Notes: generated by a model not told the origin, from the letters alone. Positions 47,440-60,800 are shown, counted from the first letter of the stretch. The stretch: 64,000 nucleotides of DNA from Pogona vitticeps (GCF_051106095.1 NC_135785.1:181466045-181530044); one strand, 5' to 3'. Program-made: numbers and translations.

Positions 47440-47556
47440 TTTCTATGGACGGAAAAGAGCAGATACGGATTAAATGGTTTTCAATGCGTTCCTATGGGAA
47501 ATGCAGATTCAACATAAGAACTTTTCAACTTGAGTTCTTAAGTAGAGACCCCACTG
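47440..47556. mobile_element. Tigger-like right half
   Basis: 'gcgttcctatgggaaatgca', then 'cttgagttcttaagtagaga' and 'ccccactg' with TA outside (47557-47558). This matches the right half of squamate Tigger MITEs. No left terminus found. Confidence 0.55.
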
Positions 47557-47558
47557 TA

Positions 47559-48789
47559 GTTTATATTTTCAAGCATCAGTTCATCTGTAAAATGGGAATG
47601 ATTATAAAGGGATAGGCTTGTATTTTTATTAACTGAAACATTCATCAAGTGACAGTTTAGCGCTCAAATTCAATAGCTAGCACAACCACCAGAAGCTGCA
47701 AGGGCAACTTCTGCAAAGCCCAACTGCAAAAGTGGAAACCAAGTATCATATTGTTAAAACTGCTGTGAATAGTATGGACCCCCATTGTAATTTACTTTCA
47801 AGAGTTTTAAAATTTGACACAGCTGTAGCTTTGTTTACATGGCTACTTGTACTGATTTGCAGAAAGTATTTTGCAAGCCGGGTCTCCATCAAGAAAAACA
47901 TTCTTAGGCAAGGAGGCTGGATAAGAAATAGCCCAATTTGACAATGTTTTGCCATTCAATATGCATTTGCTGCTATACTTTGGAATCAAAAAATGTTAGG
48001 AAAGTAGTGGCTATAATGGGTTTACAGTATTTGATTGCTTTACTATCTGAAGAGCAGAAAAAAGAATAATTGCTTATTTTTCTGTATTTGCTCTGTAGTG
48101 ACTGTAGTTACAATATACTGGTCCAGGAATATAAGATTTTCACTGACTTCTGTTAAATGCTGTGATTTATTATGTAAAAGGATCTGCTTTTAAGCAAAGG
48201 AAAAAGAAAGTATGATTTATTCTTAAAATGTGATGATCCCTTTAAATGAACAAAGGTACTGAGTAAATGCATTTATTACTTAGGTCTACTTGAACATTGG
48301 CCCAGACATGTGTCCTTGATAAAGAATGCCATCTGCAAGAGAAATCTGAGAACACTGACTAAAATGCATGTTTTCGCAACAAGGAAGGAAGCCCCTAAGG
48401 TACACATGTGGTTGGCCTTAGACCAGAAGGGAAAGAACTAGGGAAGGTTTACTGGGGCATTTTTAAATGTTTCAGGAAATGTTTGGGTTTCTTTTCCTGT
48501 GAGGTCCTTTGAATAGCACCAGCTTTAATTAAATTTAATGTTAATCTTTTATTTGGTTCACTGAAAGCAAAGCATCTGAGGCTTGATGGTCTCTGTGTTG
48601 TGCAGGCTGTTTCTCCGCTACGATGCAGCTCTATGAAGAGTCCCCTAATATCTTACTCTAGACAGCCGGGTTGGCCACTTTCTTTTTTAGGATTTGCTTA
48701 CAACATAAAAGCAGCCAGTAAAGCTCTCTGATAATCCTAACTTTTTATGTCTACCTGATGACCTGGGAGGCAGCTGCTGTTGTTTAAAC
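47559..48789. other. intron, no recognised feature
   Basis: No gene or named repeat recognised. Confidence 0.4.
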
Positions 48790-48998
48790 TTATATACCAC
48801 CCCATATGGGAGGTTTCCAACACAATCATGCAAACAACGATTCCCCCACGAGCTGGTTACTCATTTTCTGATCTTGGAAGGATGGAAGGCTGAGTCAGTC
48901 TTGAGCTGGCTATCTGAATACATCAGGATTGAATTCAGGTTGTGAGTGGAGGCTTCACTGCTATACTGCAGTTTAACCACTGTGCCATGGGGCTCGTG
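48790..48998 (-). repeat. tRNA-derived SINE (minus)
   Basis: In window orientation: 'tataccaccccatatgggag', 'cgagctggttactcattttc', 'ggaaggctgagtcagtcttg', 'gattgaattcaggttgtgag', 'gcagtttaaccactgtgcca'. The reverse matches the SINE at 32757-32935. Confidence 0.6.
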
Positions 48999-50120
48999 TG
49001 ATTCTTTAAAACTTTATTGGGAGACTTTCCAGCACAGTGTATAACTTGCTGCCTCTCCTTTTGTGCTACCTGAGCTGATGGATTCACCTTTTCTCAAAGA
49101 CGGCTGATTCTACTTAGCCCAGTTTAAACAGGGCTCAAGAGACAAATTATTATATTGTGCAAAACCCTTATATAGGAATCCATATGTCGTCAGCTGATCT
49201 TACATTATCTTTTGAGATTTAATAGTGGAATGAATATAGTGTCTAAAAAATGTTGACATAGGAATTTTATACACACTTCTAGTGAAAAATGATTGTACTG
49301 GTCCAAGAATAGGTGGCTGTCCATTCCCATAGTTGAGGGTGCTCCAAGCAGATTACAGAAGTAACAGCTGCCCTATATGTAAACAATCCCACTCTCATGA
49401 ACATTTGTCCCTTTGCATCATGAGATATACTGAGGTGGCCATGAAAACACTCCAGTTTGTCTGTATCTGTTTTTGTGAATGAGCCACAGCAGTCTTTGTA
49501 ATTTTGCTGCTCGGCTGTTTGGATTAGACATCTTAGGTGACTGAAATAACAATGTAAAGTTTAATGTTATGGCTGTGAACAGAATATTTGTGTGTGCATA
49601 TCCATATGCTTATCCGTAGACATACATGCTTTGGTGGACGCAGAAAAGAATTACAATAAAAGCATAAAGAATGCCTTTATGAAGTTAGTCAGGTGTAACT
49701 TTGCTTTCCCTGTTTTTGTCTAATCAGTCTGTAATATCTATATTCAGATTCTTAGCACCTTTTTTGGAGCTTTTATTTGGAACAGACATAATGAATTATG
49801 TAAAAACTACTCATGGAGCAGGAAATTCAGATTACAGTACTTAGGTTTGGCAGTAATTCAGATAATGCCTTACTAGGCCACCAATAAACATAGTAACCTT
49901 GAATTTTAAGTAGATGCTCAGATAAATAGCAGGTAGTTTTCTTTGTTCATGTATTTGAATATATGTTTATGTAGAACCAGTTAAGGAAATAAAAACAAGT
50001 CCTAATTTTTTAGTTTGTAAAATATTGTCTTATATAGTCTTATAGCATGTACATGAATAGTCATTAATTAAAGATCTTAGAATACTTCTGTTTTGTATCC
50101 TATTTTTTCATATTTGTAAG
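48999..50120. other. intron, no recognised feature
   Basis: No gene or named repeat recognised. Confidence 0.4.
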
Positions 50121-50390
50121 AAGAAATAATAATCGTAATAATAATTCTGTGCCATCAATTTGATTCTGACTTATGGTGACACTTTCCAAGGATTTCTAGG
50201 TAGAGAATATGCAGAGGTGGATTGCCATTCTGCTGTTTTAGGGAAGTGGTTCCCAGCCTTGAATCACCAGACATTCTTGTACTGCAACTCCCAGAAAATT
50301 TCACCACTAGCTGTGCTGGCAAGGGTTTGTGGGATTTGTAGTTCAAGAATGTCCCAACCTGTTGCTCCACAGCCAGATAACTATTCCTGA
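50121..50390 (-). repeat. tRNA-derived SINE interrupted by a MITE
   Basis: 50121-50245 is the reversed SINE tail ('gtgccatcaatttgattctg', 'ctaggtagagaatatgcaga'). 50366-50390 is the reversed head ('tgctccacagccagataac'). Between them lies a palindromic MITE, and part of the SINE middle is missing. Confidence 0.6.
50246..50365. mobile_element. hAT-type palindromic MITE, partial
   Basis: 'agtggttcccagccttgaat' on the left; 'gtactgcaactcccagaaaa' and 'gggatttgtagttcaagaat' are the opposed arms. The right end is incomplete relative to 63100-63235. Confidence 0.55.
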
Positions 50391-50934
50391 TATAATAGAA
50401 CTCCTTAAGTTAGTAGATTCCCATTTTTTATATTTTCTGTATGTACTTACTGTAAGGTAGTAAGGTGTATTTATTTAACTGGAAAATTTAACTGATTTAT
50501 TTAACTGTAAAATTACTGTAGAGTAATTTGTGTTTGAACCTGGAAACTGAGTAACAATAGTTTGGGCTGCCGTTGCAGATTTATTTTAGGTAGCTTTAGT
50601 GTGAGGCATGTTACTATTATGGGGCCATCAGGGCTTTATGAAAAATTTTTTAACAACATCCAAAGCTTTGAAAAGACACTTTTTGTTGATCAAAAAGTAC
50701 CTTGTATTAGTTCAGATGTTCTTTGGTTTTTTGGATTAATTTTCTAATTGTTCATTAGACACAACACGCAGGCAAGAATCCAACTGAATGTCTGTGCCTG
50801 CATAAGTGAGTGGTATAATTCAGAGTGGTGAATAGCTGCTAATTAATTAGAGCCAGATTGATTCCTAGTCACATGGCAAATCGTGCAACTGGTGTGCCAC
50901 TAGTAATTCACCCAGAGATTCCTTCTAATAGAAC
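50391..50934. other. intron, no recognised feature
   Basis: No gene. A small repetition of 'tatttaact...aaatt' lies near 50469-50515. Confidence 0.4.
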
Positions 50935-51062
50935 TTCAGAGTGGGAAGGGACCCTTTGGATCATCGAGTCCAATCCTTAACAAAGAGGCACAGTTGGGAA
51001 TCAAGCTCCCAACTTCTTGCTCTGCAGCCAGATACCAAAACGACTGAGCTGTCAGCTTGTTC
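50935..51062 (-). repeat. tRNA-derived SINE (minus)
   Basis: 'gaagggaccctttggatcat', 'cgagtccaatccttaacaaa', 'gggaatcaagctcccaactt', 'gctctgcagccagataccaa', 'cgactgagctgtcagct'. Reverse of the family at 33480-33611. Confidence 0.65.
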
Positions 51063-51416
51063 ATTAGCAGCTATTCCACCACTTTCAGGTGATGCTATTT
51101 TACTCATGCAGGAATAAGTGTACATTTGGATTTTGGCCAATATTACTTTTGTAGAAATATAGGTGCTTTGGAAGTCATTAGTTCCTAGATTCACCTTAAG
51201 TTGGAAGTGACGTCATGACACATAATACACAACATATGGCAAAAGCCACTGACTATGATAGCTTTAAAATTCTTGGAGAAGGATAAGGCCATCAACATCT
51301 GTTGCTAATGATTGCTCAATGGAACATTTGTATGCAGAAGCAAAATGTTTTAAATGCCATTTGATAGAACCAGAAATTGTGGAGTAGTAGTGTTACTTCT
51401 CTGTCTTACTTGTAAG
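51063..51416. other. intron, no recognised feature
   Basis: No gene or named repeat recognised. Confidence 0.4.
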
Positions 51417-51426
51417 CTTCCCAGAA

Positions 51427-51715
51427 GTATTCTGAAAGGCTTTCACAGCCGGGATCTGATGGTTATTGTGGATTTTCCAGGCTGTTTGGCCGTATTCCTA
51501 AGGTTTTCCTTCCTTACGTTTTGCCAGTCTCTCTAGCTGCCATCTTCAGAGGATAGGAGTCAGAACTCTGTCTGCACTCTGTGCTCTGTTAACACAGCAC
51601 AGACAGAGTTCTGACTCCTGTCCTCTGAAGATGCCGGCCACAGAGACTAGCGAAACATTAGGAAAGAAAACCTTAAAAATATAGCTAAACAGCATGGAAA
51701 ACCCACAACAACCAT
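51427..51715 (+). mobile_element. short palindromic retro-like element, copy B
   Basis: A 289-bp fold-back centred on gttaac at about 51590, with a one-sided extension at the left end (GTATTCTGAAAGGCTTTCAC). It ends CCCACAACAACCAT. It is flanked by a 10-bp exact duplication, cttcccagaa (51417-51426 and 51716-51725). The right arm holds CTGAAGA (51625-51631), a GCC...(A)GC stem and GAAAC (51652-51656). The left arm holds the inverse (tcttcag at 51543-51549). The same termini bound copy A at 19014-19175. The variable duplication length argues for insertion by a retroelement, not a hAT or mariner transposase. Confidence 0.7.
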
Positions 51716-51725
51716 CTTCCCAGAA

Positions 51726-53311
51726 ATGTTTGGCTGACCATTGTTGGAAACAGAATACTAGGGTATGTATTAATAAAATATTTTTATGTTCTTACCAGAT
51801 CTAAACCTTGTAAGATCCAGTGTGATATAATGTTAAAGTACTAGGGTTTGGATGTAGGAACTCCTGCTGTCGATTTACCTTTGATTAGCTATCAAACAAC
51901 TTAAATAGGCTTAGGCCAGTTATTTTGAAACTATGGCCTGAGAGGAATTTTGAAGGGCCTTCAAGGCATATCATCTTCAGATTAGGTGAATCATTCATGT
52001 TCTCAGATTGCTCTGCTTTGTAGGTTTTTTTTTTTTAAACTGGAGGTCTTGTCTGATTTCTTACAGGAAGGTTAGCAAATGTAAAGAATATTAATTTCCA
52101 AGACTTGACAGAAATTATATTCATTATGCATCTTTTGGTAGATAAGAAGCCACTGCTACACTGCTTGTAGATTTTTTGTGTTAAACAATAAAAATATGAC
52201 TTGAACTGATGATTAACCAATATTGGTGAAAATAATAAGGAAAAACTTGGTTAAGTTGAGAGCCCCATCCCAGCAACTAATGGTGATTGGTAATGACATT
52301 TCCAATCAAACAGCTGTCTTCTGTGAGCTGGTACTTCCCTTAACCACCTTCAACTGCTTTGCTAATAGGAAAGGTCATTTCTGCCAAGTTAGCTAGTTTG
52401 GTGTGGCCGCTCCTGCGTTCTGACAAGTTGTTTTAATAAGGAGGTGCCTTGAAGATAATTAACTTTCAGCTGTTCTTAATTTTGTAATGAAAAGGTTGTG
52501 AAATGTACTTATTTTCAATACAATTTGTGGGAAAATAATGCTTAAATGTGCAACCCTGTACATATTTGCCTGAGAACAAGCCCTAGTTATGCTCAGTGGG
52601 ATATCTTTTTGAACATTCAGGCAAAGATTTCACTGTTAATGCATTAAATAAAGTAATGCTCTCTAGAGTCTCTGCCAAACCAAATATTTGCATTGCATTA
52701 GCCTTTGGTATAAAGTTCTCCGCTGTAGCACTTTTGCGTTAGTTTGTTTGTCCTCTTCTTGTGTGGAAAACTGAGTAATAATATTGTTCTGTTCCAAGCA
52801 CTTATTTTGATTAACATGGTACATATTTTTCTTCCATGTTCAGACATCCATAGAAGCTCTAAAATTCCATCAAGTGGACAGGGTTCATATTTATAAAGCA
52901 AATAATCTGTTTACATGTTTGCTGCTATGTCTGTTTTTAATGATAGTGAAAAATTTATTGTGTTAAATGAGAAAAATGTCTTAGTCATATGCTCTGTATG
53001 CTGCTTCTGCCAGTGCTTGGAAGAAAGCTGCTTTTACAATGTAATGTTCACAGAATCACATTGAAATCTACTTGTATAATGGGCGGGATCTAGTTGTAAG
53101 GACGGACAATTGTCTTTATGAGAGGAAGTCTTGATTTTATACACCCTTCTATTTTGCCATGGAAAGGAGAATAAGTTTCCTCTTCTGATTTTGAGCTAAT
53201 CACAGTTCCCTTCAGTGTTCAGTTTCATGTGGTTTGTTCTAACTATGATTAGATAGTATACAAAGATAGTACTGGTTTCTATTCTGTCCTGTTTCTGGCA
53301 TTCTGTTCTGT
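51726..53311. other. intron, no recognised gene
   Basis: A T run is near 52026-52036. A palindromic MITE scrap ('gtgcaaccctgtacatattt', 'gctcagtgggata') lies at about 52545-52612. No exon recognised. Confidence 0.4.
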
Positions 53312-53410
53312 TTCTGGCAGAAAGGAATGGCAAACAATTTCTACATATTCTTTACCTAAGAAACCCTGGAAAGGGTTATCACAAGTCAGAATCAACATGA
53401 AGCATGCAGT
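53312..53410 (+). repeat. SINE tail fragment
   Basis: 'aaggaatggcaaacaatttc', 'tacctaagaaaccctggaaa', 'atcacaagtcagaatcaaca'. 3' half of the 2911-3120 family. Confidence 0.6.
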
Positions 53411-55551
53411 TGATTAGTAAATCGGTTTCCTGAATGTGATATTGTATCCGATACAAAAGGGTTGTTTTATCATAAATAGCCCAAGGAATAATATTTTGTT
53501 AATTTAATGTTGTCCATAATTAGAAATTGAGAACCTAGTATTCACCCATATTTTAAACTTATTAGGAGAAAGGAATTCTCTTTTGGAAAGAGAATAGTAT
53601 CATAAATCTATGTCTATGTGCTCTTCATAGTTGCATAGTTTTGAAAGGGTGTGTGCATGTCTGAGTGGGTGTGCTACTGAAATGTTGTTCTGAGTTTTTC
53701 CGCCCGGCAAAAAAGGTGGAGCTATTTTTTCTCCTACTGTTTTGAGGGAAGACACATTTGGTTTGTTGAATCACTCAGTGTCTGGCAAGTCCCCCAGCAA
53801 ATTAAATTAATGTGCTCGTAACGTCATATATAATTGAAGAGTTTTGTCCATTAGTTTCTAATCTAGTTAATTATCCTGTGGACTAAGAAAAAGAGAAAGT
53901 GTCCTGTTTCCTGTTAGAGAACAATATAGTTCAGGTGTAATACTATGCTAGCACAGAGGATTAGTGTTACCAATTAATAACCGAGTATTAGAAAGAAGCT
54001 TGTGTTCATACAGTGCAGTATAAGTGGACATCTTGGTCGTAAATATTTACAAAAACTCTTTTTCTTTAGATAAAAGTTTAAACCTAAAGTTTGCTTTAGA
54101 TACAAGCTATTTCAGATCCTTCCTCCTGCAAAAATTCAGTTCAGTTATGCTTCAGATGAGAAAAAAATGGGCTGTGCTGGGAGACATCTATACATATATT
54201 GGATCTTTAAAGACTCATACCTTCAAAAACATTTGATACACTGTCCAGAGAGCAATTACAGATAGGATTCTGGAGGATCAGAAGGTGACAACCACAGAAA
54301 ATGCTCTTTTCTTGTTGCATGGAATATCAGTGCCTCCCCCACCCACCTGATTATACAAAACAAGACCCACAGAGACTAAAACCCAGGGCATTTAGTCAGG
54401 ATTGTGTATACACTGTCTACTTGCATGCATGTAACCCTCAAGCCCAGCATCTCAACTGTATTACTCTTTAATTTGGATATGATGGCATTTATACTGTTCA
54501 TCTTCCACTGATACAGTTCTTGCCAAGATGCCAGCTGAGTAGAAGGGGGATTATGGCTTGACTGCCCATTGGAAAGCAGGTTGAATTGTCTCAGGCAGGA
54601 TTGGCTGGCATCGATATTGAGACAGGCTCAAAAACAAGCCAGCTGGCGAGCATGATTTATTACAGTATTGCCATCTTTCTTCCTCAATATCCTGACTTGC
54701 TATTGTCACAGGAATGGCTGAAGTTAGTGGCATTTCATAAATTTGTTCAGACATTACAATGGTAGAGCTCAGGGCCACTAGTTATATGTAATGAGCTGAT
54801 TAGAGCCTGCTCATGAGAAGTACCAGATGCAAAATGTACAAGAATAAAATGGGATGGCCAGGGTAAGTGGGGAAAGCCGCTGCTTTGGGATAACAAAAGA
54901 AAAAGATTTGGTGAAGCTACTCCCTTTCTCTGAAATGAAAAATCTTTAGATAAGAACTGTCTCATAATCTACCAGGGCACTGATATGCAGTAGGAAGAAA
55001 AATGCCAAACAGAGAACAGAGTAGATTTTCCTAACCCCTTAATCCTAGATGATATATATGTTAGTGTTAGTGTAGAAATAACAGCAGATGGTCTAAAAGG
55101 ATATGAATGATATGAAGGAGATCCTGATACATTTCCTGCCCAATTGATAAAATGTATTTTAAAAAAAAAACACACACACACAAAATGGCATGAAAGTATG
55201 TACTCTTCAGTCTGTAAGCAATGTCAGATTTGTCCAGATTTCTTCATTCACAGTGGGGGAAAATATTCCAATATTTAATTAAATCCAGAACCTCCGTTGT
55301 GAGTTTGTGCTCTCCTTGAAGAGGGTGGGATTTGCTTCCTGTTCCATTTTTTAAAAAAATAACTCAGTTTATACAAAACGAATACAGCTTTGTGATATTC
55401 CATTTTTAAAATACCACTGTAGGGTTGGAACAAGGGTTTTCAGTAGTTCAGTAATTGTGTGTTCCTAGTCCTTTGATAGTCTTGTCAAATGGTACTCTTG
55501 AAGGACTGCACTGTGTGGTGTGTGATTCCAGAAGGGCAACTTGTTGTGTAT
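53411..55551. other. intron, no recognised feature
   Basis: About 2.1 kb with no recognised gene. An A run with a short (CA)n lies at about 55157-55182. Confidence 0.4.
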
Positions 55552-55630
55552 TGCCGCCTAGAGTGGTCATTTTGGACCAGATAGGCGGGGTATAAATCAA
55601 ATAAATAAATAAATAAATAAATAAATAAAT
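55552..55630 (+). repeat. LINE/SINE 3' tail with (AAAT)n
   Basis: 'tgccgcctagagtggtcatt', 'agataggcggggtataaatc', then about 8 AAAT units. Same tail as 6107-6196. Confidence 0.65.
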
Positions 55631-55743
55631 ATTGGACTGGATCCCATCCATAGTAGGCATAATGTCTTGAAATAGAGTAGAACCCTTTTGGGTACAAGAA
55701 TTTACCCATTTACCCCCTTCTGCTCACAGTACACATTGACGTA

Positions 55744-56092
55744 CAGTGGTGCCCTGCATTAACCTTCACTATGGGGAAACATCGCTAAACAGAACGGAAA
55801 AGCCCATTGGAATGCATTAAACTTTGTTTAATGTGTTCCAACAGGGCCCAAACTCACCGTTGAGTGAAGTTTCCCCATCCGGCCGCCATTTTCACACCTT
55901 CGGTAAGCGAGGGCAGGGCGTGAAAATGCTGCGCGTGCACATTTTGGGTGTTTCGGCGGCCATTACCGATCGTCGCAAAGCGATTTTTGCCCTGTTCAAA
56001 CATCGGTATGCGATCGCATTAGCGATCGCAAAATCCGCATCACTATGTGGATTCATCGTTAAACGGTGTGCTCGTTATGCAAGGCACCACTA
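55744..56092. mobile_element. Tigger-like MITE, 349 bp
   Basis: CAGTGGTGCCCTGCATTAAC opposes the complement of TAGTGGTGCCTTGCATAACG, with TA flanks at 55742-55743 and 56093-56094. The interior is CpG-rich for this region (cggccgccattttc, gatcgtcgcaaagcgat), typical of recent copies in this family. The 91-codon frame across it is not a gene. Confidence 0.75.
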
Positions 56093-56094
56093 TA

Positions 56095-57437
56095 TGTAGA
56101 TTCAGTGCATGGCTATTTTAGGGAGGCAAACAGGGCTCTAAGAGAACCACACTTTCTCACGGGCTTACTGATCTTGTGTGCTAACTAGGAGCATGCATGC
56201 ATGCACACAGGGAAAAGGCTCAGTTAAGTCTCTTATAATCCTTTCAAGTACTGTATTGTCTTCCATTTCTTTATTTATATCAGAGGATTGCACAATTCAA
56301 TGAGGATTGCACATGAAATAGAGGCAAAATCAAAAACCAGTCATAGGGTGAAGACAACCAGACAATTTTTTGACCAGAAATGATCATAGCTTGAAGTGCA
56401 TACAGAAACTTTTCCTTGACTTCAGCTGTCATCTGAGGTTCAGCATCCATGAAGTGGGAAGATTTGGTGCTGTTCCAGTGCAATGCTTCTGGAAGTGAAG
56501 GGTTTGCTGGTTGCACACCATTGCCCAGGGGATGCCCTAATATACTTACCATGCTTTTCCATTTTAGGGCGAGGCTCCTTCTGTGTTCTCCTTCAGGTAT
56601 TATGCCCCAGTGGACTGGATTTAGCGTGCATCATATTTGGGTGTTAACTTCAGAGCACCAAAATCATATGCATTGTGCCAATTATGAAGGCTACCAGTGG
56701 AAACAGAGTTCAGAAAATGTCCTGTTTTGGACTGAAATTTCCAGGATCTCCTGCAACAATGTGACCTAGTAGATGTTATGGCATCAGAATCCTGAGAGTT
56801 GTAGTCAAAACAAAATAAAAAAGCACCAAGCTTTTTTGCAAGCTCTGCCCATAACCCATGAAATTGGTTATTGTGCTTTAAAAGAGAAGGATTATTTTAG
56901 GCTAGTCCTGTTCTACTCAAGAGTAGTTTTTAAAGTGGGAGTTCTGTGACTGATGCACACACATACCGTATGCAACAAATACATACATTTGCCAATTGAA
57001 CATCAGACAATCAAGCATGGAGTGCAGTCTTGAGGTGAAGATAACGTTATTGCCAAGTGTGATAACAAATCGTATGTTGATTTACCTGCTGGCATGGTTT
57101 GTATTTATTGATTTATTTTGTGTATTGGTCATACAGATTATATATATATTTTGGGGGGCAATATACTGTACAAAAAAGACAAAAGCAAATGTAAGTAACA
57201 AGACCACATATCAGGAACAACGTTAGAACAATTATTTTAAGTCAGAAAAGAAGTCTAAAAATCATGAGATACAGCAGTTAATACAAGACCTAACAAATTC
57301 TACAGATTTGAACAATCACATCAAAACACAACACGATACAGGAGGTTAAAGACTACAGAATGGTTTGTGTAGCAGCTTCAGTTGCTGTGGCATTTGAGAA
57401 GAAGGGAACCACATACTCAGAATCTACATTGACTAAT
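56095..57437. other. intron, no recognised feature
   Basis: No gene or named repeat. A 106-codon frame at 56449-56769 shows no domain. Confidence 0.4.
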
Positions 57438-57439
57438 TA

Positions 57440-57864
57440 CAGTGGTGCCTCGCTAGACAGTAACCCCGCATGACAGTTTTTTCGCTAGACATTGGCTTTT
57501 TGCGATCGCTATAGCAATTCACAAAACAGTGATTTCTGTGGGGGAATTTCGCTAGACAATGTTTGGTCCCGGCTTCGCAAACCAATTTTCGCCAGACGAC
57601 AATTTTGACAGCACCTCCGCCCTCGCAAACAGGTGTTTTCGGGACCTAAGCTTTGCAAGACAGTGATTTAAACAGCTGATCAGTGGTTCGCAAAGCGGCT
57701 TTCCTATGGCCAATCTTTGCTAGACAACGACGATTCTTCCCCATTGGAACACATTAAACAGGTTTCAGTGCATTCCAATGGGGAAATCCTTTTCGCTAGA
57801 CAATGATTTCGCTAAACAGTGATTTCAGTGGAACAGATTATCATCGTCTAGCAAGGCACCACTG
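57440..57864. mobile_element. Tigger-like MITE, 425 bp
   Basis: CAGTGGTGCCTCGCTAGACA opposes the complement of CAGTGGTGCCTTGCTAGACG, with TA at 57438-57439 and 57865-57866. The interior repeats 'cgctagacaatg'-like words many times, suggesting growth from terminal sequence. No transposase frame. Confidence 0.78.
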
Positions 57865-57866
57865 TA

Positions 57867-60800
57867 CTCCTGAACCATGTGGGTCAACTAATTGTATATG
57901 TATAGCTTATGTCCTCCCTCTTTTAGTTGCTTTGAAAGCATTACAGGTAATTCTTTTACTACAAAATGACAAACAGTCCAATCCTGTGGTCTGTGAATCT
58001 TAACTCACAAGTACAATACAATAACTCTTTCTAGTAAAGGTGTATAGCTTTGAATCTAATCATATAAACATTTCAGCACCATCCTCCACCCCCAGTAAGT
58101 GGAAAATTACGCAAAAAGCTTACAGATTGGGGTGGTTTAATTCAATGTTCAAATATTTGTGTAAAGTACAAATATTTTATCAAGAATTTTCCTGTACCAC
58201 TTTATATTAAATGGTAATGGTTTCTCAGTGTCGTATTCAAATGGTCTAAAAAAATTGATAGTAGCTTTAAAAGAAGAGGACAAGATATTTTCATCCTCCC
58301 ATCATTATCATATGCCTCAAAAGTATTGTATGATTCTGAAGTATGATTCTCTATGAGATTTGTGAAGCTTTATACACATTCTTATGTTCTAGTTTGTACT
58401 CCAGTAATTAAAACAATGTTTACTAAATATGGTTCCTGAGACATCTGCCATTCAATCATCCAAACAGCTTTTTTTTTCTGGAGTGAGTGTGGCTTGCTCT
58501 CACTAAAAGTGCCTCTACCAGGTATGACTGCATGTTGCTGGTTCTAAGTGTGCTTCCTGTTTGATTTGGCCTCATGTTCTACCCATGACTCAAACAGAGA
58601 TGTGGTAGGTGACTTCGTATATGACAGTCATTGAAAGAACCTCTAATTATTTTATTTCTCCAAACTGTGGGAATGCCAAATTAAAGGATTAATGTTTGTA
58701 TGTATCTTAATAGCTGGTGAAAGCATTACATCTCTCTGATTAATCCAAAATTACAACAGCTAACTAGTTTTGTCTACATTGGAAACCTTGCCTTAAGCTT
58801 ATTCACACTGTTAATTCTTGCTAGAGGTTATCCCTTAACAAATTACAGTAGTTGAATTGTCTGCTGTGAGTGACCCTAACCAAGTTATGAGTATTCTTAA
58901 AAGAGACTACTCTTGAAGGCCAGTTATCCCCATTTTACCTGATCATTTCTTCTTAGTCTCCTTTCAGAGGTTGGACATCATTGTAGCTGTTCTCTCCAGA
59001 TGCAGGATTTCCAAACAATGGTGTTACATTGCATCCAAACCAGTCTCCCATATTTTTTTCAGCCAATAAATTCTTATCTTAAGTACTGTATTTATTCAAT
59101 TTGAAACTGGTTTTTTCTGCCTTTCAAAAGAAGACACAAGCATCTCACATTGAAACCTTTCAGAGTAAAAGTATGAACATGATTTAGTTCCCCCCCAATT
59201 ACCAAATGATGGTGATTCTTTATCTCAAGAGCTGTTAATATCATAGCAAAAATGAATGTGGCTTAGTGAGGCTTAGTGAGGAAGGGCAGTAGGATAGAAG
59301 CAAGGCACCTAAAAACAATGGCTATTGAAGTAGCACAGTTTTTGTAGGTTTCGAAACTGTCTAGGATACATTTTATTAGCTTATATATGGCAACAGCATA
59401 AAAATAAGCTTAGTGAATCTCAAGGAATAGGAAATATGACAATATTTACATCAGTCTGGGAGTAGTGGATTTGCAAACAGGATTATGCATTTGCTGAAGA
59501 GATTCAACATACCTGGACTTTCAGGTGCTAGAGCTGTCAACAGCCCTTTTGGGACTCTACCTTTGCAACAGAAAAGGTAGCTTGCGTGTTAGTGGAGTGT
59601 AACAGGATGGAAAGGAAGTCTACTCATTTTCCACATTGATTTATGTACTTCTAAAAATCATTGACAAAAGTAACCAGACAAGTATAGCGTATTTGACATA
59701 GGATTTAGAGAATTTTTCAGAAAAACAGATATAAGCACTAAAGTGATTATTGGATTTACCATTCAGCTGTCATGCAAAAATGCATATTTGTAATTTCCTT
59801 GGGCCAAATGCATATAGTATGACAATTTAAATGGACCTACGTTAGGTATTGGTTGCATGGGAAGCTGATGTAGGTTGCAATATATCCAGTATACAACTTT
59901 AGCAGAGGTAAAACATTCTGCACTAGTGGAGTGCCCCCCCCCCCAGTTCAGCATATGGTAGCAAACCTACTCTTGTGGTCCTTAAGCACACTACTGATTT
60001 TGCTACCATTTGTGGAACAGGTTGAGCACCTGGAAACTCTGTTGGATTCTTTTCTTGTGAAAATATAGAACAAAGTTTCAACAAATGTTATTAGTGTGTG
60101 TGTGATGCCACCATTAGATCCTAGCCATAAACTGCTGCTCTATGTAGATGTTTCTTCTCCTACGGATATCTTCATACTCTTGCCAGATGGTACTTAGTGC
60201 ACCCCTGACCTCTTAAAATCAAGTGTTATACTATTACAATTACTTTCTGAAACACCAGCACATTGCCATCCTCTTTTGCCTGCTTTTAATTCTGCAAAAC
60301 TACTTAGAAACTGTCTAACAGGCAATGTGTGAATGTTAAAAAATAATAAATCTCTGTGTTGCTTGTCAGTAGAGGATCAGTATGTCTGGGGGCAGGACTT
60401 TGGCTCTTCTCCCACATCAGATGGACGATGAGTATAGGATTCGTGAAAGATTCATGGAAGGGATCTGAGACAATGGCTGTCCCACTAACAGTCTTCCAGC
60501 AGGCATCTGACACCATACAGTTTCAAGCCACAGCTAGACAAAGAACCACATTCTGTAGTTACTCCTTTCAGAAAATCTTGGATGATGATCCCTTATACCT
60601 AAAATTAGAGGCCTTATAGGGTCTTTAGTTTGTTAATATGGCATTCTCTTCCTTTATAAAATTACATGGTTTCTTTTTCCTTTTCCTTTTCCTTACTTTC
60701 TTCTTCTGCAAGGAACTATAAAAATACAGTTGAACCTTGAACTCCAAACCACTTCACCCATTTTAATACCCTTCTTAGTCATTTACATCTGTTTCCTTCA

